Assembly: GCF_025562715.2 (NCBI RefSeq)
Contig: NZ_JAPFCC010000001.1
Span: 1,258,501-1,322,500 of the forward strand
Direction: 5' to 3'
From: Endozoicomonas gorgoniicola
GTDB taxonomy: Bacteria > Pseudomonadota > Gammaproteobacteria > Pseudomonadales > Endozoicomonadaceae
DNA length: 64,000 nucleotides
Shown: one piece after another, positions 58,675 to 64,000 of the stretch
Position numbering within the stretch: the stretch's first letter is position 1
Layout: each line of letters starts with the position of its first letter
Position numbers and translations under genes: made by a program
Notes under the pieces: model-generated
Database searches by the model: none
What the model was told of the DNA's origin: nothing
Seen by the model: only the letters and a program-made list of their open reading frames with translations

Positions 58675-61119
58675 TCAGCTTCTGTTTTTCTTTTTCGTTG
58701 TTTTGCGTGCTGCTTTTCTCGCAAACATCGCCTGATAGACATCGTTGTAAACGCTCGCGAAATGGACGACCATTCCCGACCGGATGTAGTCAGGCAGCTC
58801 GTCGTAATCGCGACGGTTTTCCTCTGGCAGAATCAGTTCTGAAATGCCCTGTCTGCGGGCTGCAATCACTTTCTCGCGAATTCCTCCGACAGCCAGTACC
58901 CGACCTGTCAGGGTCAGCTCTCCGGTCATGGCGACAGGTCTGGGCTTTTTCCCCTGTGCCAGTGAGATCAGAGCGGTAGCCATTGTCACACCTGCGCTGG
59001 GACCGTCTTTAGGGGTTGCGCCCTCCGGTACGTGCAGGTGGATAAAGGCCTTTTCAAAAAACTTTTCGTCGGCACCGAACTGGCCGGTCTGACTGGAAAC
59101 GTAGCTATAGGCAATTTCAGCCGATTCTTTCATCACATCGCCCAGCTTACCCGTCAGCTTGAATCCGGCACGGTGACGATGCACCAGCCCCGCTTCCACC
59201 GGGAGGGTGGCACCGCCCATGGAGGTCCAGGCCAGCCCGGTCACCACGCCGACGCCGTCAATGGCTTTCTCTTTACGGAAGTAGGGTGCGCCCAGGTATT
59301 CCTCAAGGCTTTTGATGGTAACGCTCAGGCTCTTCTGCTTACCTTTCAGCAGTACCACCACGGCTTTGCGAATGATTTTCTGCAGTAGTTTTTCCAGATG
59401 ACGAACACCCGCTTCACGGGCATAGCCTTCTATCAGCACTTTCAGAGTGGCGTCAGAAATTTTCAGTTGAGCCTTTTTCAGCCCGGCATTCTTCAGTAGT
59501 TTTGGCCAGAGGTGATTTCTGGCAATCGCCAGCTTCTCTTCGGTGATGTAACCGGACAGTCGTATGGTGTCCATCCGGTCGAGCAGGGGGCCGGGAATGG
59601 TGTCGAGCTGGTTGGCAGTACTGACAAACAGCACCTTGGACAGGTCAATGCGCATATCCAGATAATGATCCAGAAACTCACTGTTCTGTTCCGGGTCAAG
59701 AACCTCCAGCAATGCGGAGGCAGGATCACCCCGGTAGGAAGCACCAATCTTGTCAATTTCATCCAGCATAATGACCGGGTTGGCAACATCAACCTCTTTA
59801 AGCGCCTGAACCAGTTTGCCCGGCAGGGCGCCAATGTAAGTACGACGATGACCTTTTATTTCCGCTTCGTCCTGCATGCCCCCGAGACTGAAACGGTAGA
59901 ACTTGCGGCCCAAAGATCTTGCGACTGAACGGCCAATGGATGTTTTGCCAACCCCGGGTGGACCAGCCAGCAACATGATGGAGCCGGAAATTTCTTTCTT
60001 GAACGCTCCGACAGCCAGAAATTCAATAATTCGATCCTTGACGTCTTCCAGCCCGTCATGGTCTTCGTCGAGTACCTTGCGGGCAAAGTCCAGATCAAGG
60101 TTGTCCTCGGAAAAACGTCCCCAGGGAACAGAAGTGGCCCAGTCCAGATAGTTGCGACAGATGGCATACTCCGGTGAACCGACTTCCAGAATAGACAGCT
60201 TCTTCAGCTCGTCGTCAATTTTCTTACGGGCGGTTTCAGGCACTTCAAGTGCTTCAAGACGGGACTCAAACTCTTCTATCTCAGCGGTACGATCATCCTT
60301 GGAGATTCCCAGCTCTTTCTGAATAACCTTGAGCTGTTCACGGAGGAAGAACTCTCTCTGGTGTTTGCTGATCTTACGATTGACTTCAGCATTGATTTCA
60401 CCCTGCAGTCTTGCCACTTCCTGCTCTTTACGGATCAGGACCAGCACTTTTTCCATGCGCCGCTGGACTTTCAGGGTTTCCAGAACATCCTGCAGTTCCT
60501 GTCCGGGGGCGGTGGTGATAGCTGCAGCGAAGTCGGCCAGTGGGGAAGGGTCTTTGGGACTGAAGCGGTTCAGATAGTTTTTCAGCTCTTCGCTGTAGAG
60601 CGGGTTCAGCGGAATCAACTCTTTAATAGCCTGAATCAATGCCAGGGCATAGGCTTTGATTTCGTCGCTGTCGTCCTGAATATTTTCGGGATATTCCACC
60701 TGAACCAGATAAGGAGGACGTCTGCGTAACCATTGCTTGATGCGGAAACGCTGCATGCCCAGGGCGATAAACTGAATCTGGTCACCTTCACCCACTACAT
60801 TATGAATTTTTACGGTGCAGCCAACCTCCGGAAAATCTTCCGGATCAACCTTACTGCCATCCCCCGGCATACCCGCTACATAGCTCAGACCCACCACCTT
60901 ATGGGGGCTCTGGCTAACCCGTTGCAGAGTTTCTTCCCAGTCTTCGCTACTGAATACCAGTGGCTGAACCTGTGCAGGGAAGAATGGACGGTTGGATACA
61001 GGTATCAGGTAAAGTTTGTCTGGAAGAGCGTGTTCAGGAAGAACCAGTGTGGTGCCTGCTTCTACATCCTGCTCATCAGCAGAAATAACTTCTGGATCGG
61101 TAGATTCCTGGTCTGTCAT
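58675..61119 (-). CDS. lon: ATP-dependent protease Lon
   Basis: Lon degrades misfolded and regulatory proteins. The 814-residue protein has the N-terminal substrate-binding domain (LYLIPVSNRPFFPAQVQPLV), a coiled coil around 220-300, Walker A LLAGPPGVGKTS, VIMLDEIDKIG, and the C-terminal protease domain with the Ser of PKDGPSAGVTMATALIS and Lys of GGIREKVIAARR. It ends in a basic tail (KAARKTTKKKNRS). This is the Pseudomonas-type variant with a longer N-terminus than E. coli Lon (784 residues). No sigma-32 promoter was obvious upstream. Confidence 0.96.
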   Translation of the reverse strand: MTDQESTDPEVISADEQDVEAGTTLVLPEHALPDKLYLIPVSNRPFFPAQVQPLVFSSEDWEETLQRVSQSPHKVVGLSYVAGMPGDGSKVDPEDFPEVGCTVKIHNVVGEGDQIQFIALGMQRFRIKQWLRRRPPYLVQVEYPENIQDDSDEIKAYALALIQAIKELIPLNPLYSEELKNYLNRFSPKDPSPLADFAAAITTAPGQELQDVLETLKVQRRMEKVLVLIRKEQEVARLQGEINAEVNRKISKHQREFFLREQLKVIQKELGISKDDRTAEIEEFESRLEALEVPETARKKIDDELKKLSILEVGSPEYAICRNYLDWATSVPWGRFSEDNLDLDFARKVLDEDHDGLEDVKDRIIEFLAVGAFKKEISGSIMLLAGPPGVGKTSIGRSVARSLGRKFYRFSLGGMQDEAEIKGHRRTYIGALPGKLVQALKEVDVANPVIMLDEIDKIGASYRGDPASALLEVLDPEQNSEFLDHYLDMRIDLSKVLFVSTANQLDTIPGPLLDRMDTIRLSGYITEEKLAIARNHLWPKLLKNAGLKKAQLKISDATLKVLIEGYAREAGVRHLEKLLQKIIRKAVVVLLKGKQKSLSVTIKSLEEYLGAPYFRKEKAIDGVGVVTGLAWTSMGGATLPVEAGLVHRHRAGFKLTGKLGDVMKESAEIAYSYVSSQTGQFGADEKFFEKAFIHLHVPEGATPKDGPSAGVTMATALISLAQGKKPRPVAMTGELTLTGRVLAVGGIREKVIAARRQGISELILPEENRRDYDELPDYIRSGMVVHFASVYNDVYQAMFARKAARKTTKKKNRS

Positions 61120-61155
61120 GATGTTCGGTAACCGGTTTGATTTGTTGGAAAGGGT

Positions 61156-61175
61156 AATGACTATTTGGAGTCATT
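61156..61175. promoter_or_regulatory. Inverted repeat upstream of lon and the DUF924 gene
   Basis: AATGACT (61156-61162) and AGTCATT (61169-61175) form a perfect 7-bp inverted repeat with a 6-base spacer, in the gap between the divergent lon and DUF924 genes. It could be an operator shared by both. Confidence 0.35.
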
Positions 61176-61265
61176 CTGGATATTTTCAATGGAGACTGAA
61201 TTTAAGTATGGTTTACTGAATCGTGCTTGCCATCGATAAATGTCATGCCTGAGGGAGGCAAAATA

Positions 61266-61850
61266 ATGAACAGTCAGCAGGTTCTGGATTTCTGGTTTGG
61301 CGGCGAAGCCCTTGGAAAGGCACAGCTTAAACGCTGGTGGCATAAAGACAGTGATGTGGATGCAGAAATAACATCCCGGTTTCTGGAGCTGGTTAATGAC
61401 GTGCATCAGGGGCTTGGCGATAAGTGGTCGGAAAGGGCTGAAGGTCGGTTAGCCGCGATCATCTGCCTTGACCAGTTTCCCCGCAACATGTTTCGTGATC
61501 AACCCCGGGCTTTTCAGTACGACCAGAAAGCACTTGAACTGTGTAGGCAAGGTGTTGAAGGTGGTGCTTATCGGGAGCTGCCGTTACTCTGGCAATCTTT
61601 CTTTTTTATGCCACTGATGCACAGCGAAAATCTGGCGGATCAGAATGACTGTGTTAAACAGTTTACCCGGCTGGCAGACCAGGCTGACGGGCAACTGAAA
61701 GAGTATTTGTCCGGTTCTCTGGATTTTGCCAGACAGCATCGGGATATAGTGCAACAGTTTGGTCGCTACCCTCACCGCAATGCCATTCTCGGCAGAGAGA
61801 GTACAGCAGAAGAGCTGGCGTTTCTTCAACAACCCGGTTCATCGTTCTGA
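61266..61850 (+). CDS. DUF924-family protein
   Basis: The 194-residue all-helical protein matches DUF924: VLDFWFGG near the start, RWWHKDSDVDAEI, ICLDQFPRNMFRDQPRAFQYD, and FGRYPHRNAILGRESTAEE. The fold is TPR-like and its biochemical role is not established. ATG 61266 has GGGAGG 8 bases upstream; the frame opens at 61227 without similarity. Its 3' end overlaps a weak minus-strand frame. Confidence 0.9.
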   Translation: MNSQQVLDFWFGGEALGKAQLKRWWHKDSDVDAEITSRFLELVNDVHQGLGDKWSERAEGRLAAIICLDQFPRNMFRDQPRAFQYDQKALELCRQGVEGGAYRELPLLWQSFFFMPLMHSENLADQNDCVKQFTRLADQADGQLKEYLSGSLDFARQHRDIVQQFGRYPHRNAILGRESTAEELAFLQQPGSSF

Positions 61851-62203
61851 GGTTCAGTTTTAACAGGGTAGCGTTGGGTCATTTGAGGGCTGATGCCCTG
61901 AAGTTCAACAATGCCTGCCTGACGGGTGCGAAACTCGAGGGCTTCATGAAGGGTACTGAAACTGAACTCTGTGTAACGGCTGCAGCGACAGTAGTCTCTG
62001 TATTCGATATAAAGGATGAAACAGGTAGAGACGGTACTTTTGCCTGTTTTAACTTTTGCCTGTGACAACCAGGTATGAAGTGAACAGTTATACCGATTAT
62101 GCCAGATCTGAAGATTGTATTGATCCAGAGCCCTGGGGGTGTACTCCGGCAACGTGTGTAGCGTGTGGGAGTGAATTGCGGGAATACTGGCTAGGGTATT
62201 CAT
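61826..62203 (-). CDS. Uncertain small hypothetical protein
   Basis: A 125-residue frame starts MNTLASIPAIHSHTLHTL and ends TEPQNDEPGC, overlapping the last 25 bases of the DUF924 gene. No domain, signal or membrane helix was seen, and the ribosome-binding site is poor (AAAGG about 20 bases upstream). It is the only sizeable frame in the 462-base gap between the DUF924 gene and the transposase. It may be a real orphan or a chance frame. Confidence 0.3.
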   Translation of the reverse strand: MNTLASIPAIHSHTLHTLPEYTPRALDQYNLQIWHNRYNCSLHTWLSQAKVKTGKSTVSTCFILYIEYRDYCRCSRYTEFSFSTLHEALEFRTRQAGIVELQGISPQMTQRYPVKTEPQNDEPGC

Positions 62204-62312
62204 TGAACAGCAGGCAGAAACCTTTCAGAAAATGAACGCCCATTAAATCAGTGTTGTTACTGTTGTACAAGACGGACTTTCCATAGGCTGAGACCGTCAT
62301 TCACCACCCTAT

Positions 62313-63947
62313 TCAGGAATAAATTTCTTGGTACGTTGAGCCCAAAATAAAAATGATCGTCGATTGCCTCTCCGATATTCCAACCATGTGTTTCTCCGTC
62401 CCGTTAACCGACAGCACATGAATCCCATCAAAGCACAGGAAAACCCATCTGCCCGTTGGGTTCTGGGCTGGTTTCTTCTTCATGTCCGGGAACGTTCGGC
62501 TCTGCCTTTTCAGTTCATAGCGGATTCGATGCTGAATTGCAGCATAGACCATAAGGCAGAGTGTCATCACCATTAACAGGGCCTCAATACGCTCAGGTTT
62601 TTTGAGATACAGTGAAGACACCAGAAAATCAGGGCTCTTCAGGAAGCGAAAACCTCTCTCAACCTGCTGCTGGGATTTATACGTCCTCAGTAGTTCGCCA
62701 GCGTCAAGCCGGGCTGTATCTGTATCGTTGGTTGCCAGAACAAAACAACCCAACGATGCTTCTGCATCACGACGAGTCTGTACAGCAACCGCGCAGGAGC
62801 CTGTCACATAATATTCATAGTGGTCGGGAACTGTCCCATCAGCAGGACGGCCTTTGGTTTTATAGCAGGGACTCTCGATGATCTCAGGTTCAGCCTGGCA
62901 GTATACGGACTGTTTTTGCCATAGCTTGAAAGCTTCCATGGCATCCGATTCGCAACAGAATGGCTTCTTGCCCAATTTCTCAAGTTCCTTGAATTCCTTC
63001 AGGGACTTTTTCTGCATACGCCTTGTCAGTGTCTTCTGTTCTGTTTTCTGGCTTTGATTATTTCGAAACAGTACCCAACGTTGTACGACACCTGCATAGT
63101 CAGACAGAGTTTCTACAGATTCGTAATGCTCAAACCCTTCAACCTCAACCATTGAGCGCAATGGCGCACTTTGAACCAGTTCTTTGGCTGCACCAATGTT
63201 GAGAGGAACTCTGGAGATAAACAACTGATCCTGCTGACTCAGTTCCTGAACGGTTTCAGCCACATACAATGCGGCATCACCGATGAAGTAACGGGCATTA
63301 AGTGCCGCTTTGAAGCTCTTTATATGCTCAGAAACCACTTGTTTGAAACTGGTCTTGTCCGTCACATTACCGCTGGCTGCTTTCATAAACATCGGAATGC
63401 CTGCCCGGTTTTCGGTCAGCAGGAGCAATATGGCCTGGTTCAGATCAGGACGATGATCTCGGCTGTAGCCCTTGCAAAGCCTGATGCAATTGAGGTCTTC
63501 GTCACTGACTTCCTCCTCGCTGTTATAACGGCCATCGACGTGAAATCCTGTGCCATCAAGGTTGAGTGCATCACATGGCAATTTGAGATGCGTAGCCACC
63601 TTGATAGCCAGCTCAAAATAGACTTTACTGACACCCAGTTCAAACAGTTCATCCAGTGTTCTTCCAAGAACTTTGTCGTTTATGTGCTCGGGCTCAATCC
63701 CCTCTCTGATCAGTTTATCGAGGGGTTTATTGGAGAAGAACTGAGGGAACATGTGGAGAGACTGCCCCGTAAAGCCGAGGCCATTGATAATCATCGCGAC
63801 AACGGCCTCACCGTGGGAGATGTTCCATTCGTCAGATACTTTGGGCGCGCGCCTGTCGATATGGTCGGCAATGCCCAGCTCTTTGCACATTCCAGCCACT
63901 AGACCGAGATGATCCATGACCTGAGAGCGGTATTGAATAGGAGGCAT
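62313..63947 (-). mobile_element. IS1634-family transposase (insertion sequence, right end at or beyond window edge)
   Basis: The 544-residue DDE transposase is full length: DUF4277-like start (YRSQVMDHLGLVAGMCKELG), first Asp in LNLDGTGFHVDGRY, second Asp in YFIGDAALYVAETV, and Glu in QQQVERGFRFLKSPDF. I found no convincing terminal inverted repeats: the left end lies about 62280-62312 and the right end is close to 64000, possibly outside. It is the only apparently active mobile element in the window. Confidence 0.88.
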
Positions 63948-64000
63948 AACAAGGCTTCTTGATATTTGCTTATCTGATAATAGATAGCAGGTATTAGGAA

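Noticed and set aside
63171..63902. 243-codon plus-strand open frame at the right end
   Set aside because: It is antisense to the IS1634-family transposase, whose catalytic motifs are clear on the minus strand.
62280..64000. Terminal inverted repeats of the IS1634 element
   Set aside because: CTATTCAGG-like and CTAATACCTG-like sequences near the two ends do not pair convincingly, and the right end may lie outside the window.
1..64000. tRNA, rRNA or CRISPR array
   Set aside because: No cloverleaf signature with a GGTTCGAATC-type T arm, no rRNA core sequence and no regular spacer-repeat array was noticed on reading; a covariance-model scan would be decisive.

Overview
The window is a stretch of gammaproteobacterial chromosome. 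The left end (usg-1/asd homologue, fimV, truA, trpF, accD, folC) and metZ follow the gene order known from Pseudomonas and related Oceanospirillales. Several genes have eukaryote-like or effector-like character: a RING-finger membrane protein, a macro-domain-like protein, and a 1452-residue protein with PPxY motifs. Together these suggest a host-associated marine gammaproteobacterium, possibly of the Endozoicomonadaceae. That assignment is inference, because no rRNA is present.

Region 1 (1-8.1 kb) is housekeeping: usg-1 (partial), fimV, truA, trpFBA, accD. Region 2 (8.2-14.9 kb) is a complete type I Wadjet anti-plasmid system, jetABCD, inserted between accD and folC and bracketed at some distance by two REP-like palindromes. 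Region 3 (16.5-33.4 kb) is one long plus-strand polysaccharide locus: GDP-mannose synthesis (manC, manB), an ABC export pair (wzm, wzt), glycosyltransferases, an FkbM-type methyltransferase with a C-terminal coiled coil, a five-gene module (GDPD-like, HAD phosphatase, two nucleotidyltransferases, cupin), GDP-D-rhamnose synthesis (gmd, rmd), two more GT4 enzymes, and a WcaJ-type initiating phosphotransferase. It resembles a D-rhamnan (common polysaccharide antigen) locus. Its middle part, about 20.8-28 kb, is visibly AT-rich compared with both flanks, as expected of transferred DNA.

Region 4 (33.4-38.1 kb) looks like a rearrangement scar. It holds a truncated antisense wzz, a small lipoprotein gene, a peptide-binding protein gene, xni, an IS256-like transposase stub, a RING-finger gene, and a decayed partial copy of xni, with a 24-bp direct repeat on both sides of the RING gene. 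In Pseudomonas dedD, cvpA and purF lie between folC and metZ; here none of them is present.

Region 5 (38.1-50.8 kb) contains metZ, a MoxR-DUF58-TgpA operon, a macro-domain-like protein, a YiiD_C thioesterase, acnB, a ppnN remnant, a YbaK-like deacylase, a Nudix hydrolase and riboflavin synthase. Region 6 (50.8-58.4 kb) is a minus-strand pair of very large proteins (1452 and 1061 residues). They look related to each other and I cannot match them to a characterised family; they are the best candidate for something undescribed. Region 7 (58.6-64 kb) has lon, a DUF924 gene, and an apparently intact IS1634-family transposase at the right edge.

Short tandem duplications (7-16 bp units) recur at gene ends and in intergenic gaps across the window. 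No tRNA, rRNA or CRISPR array was seen.
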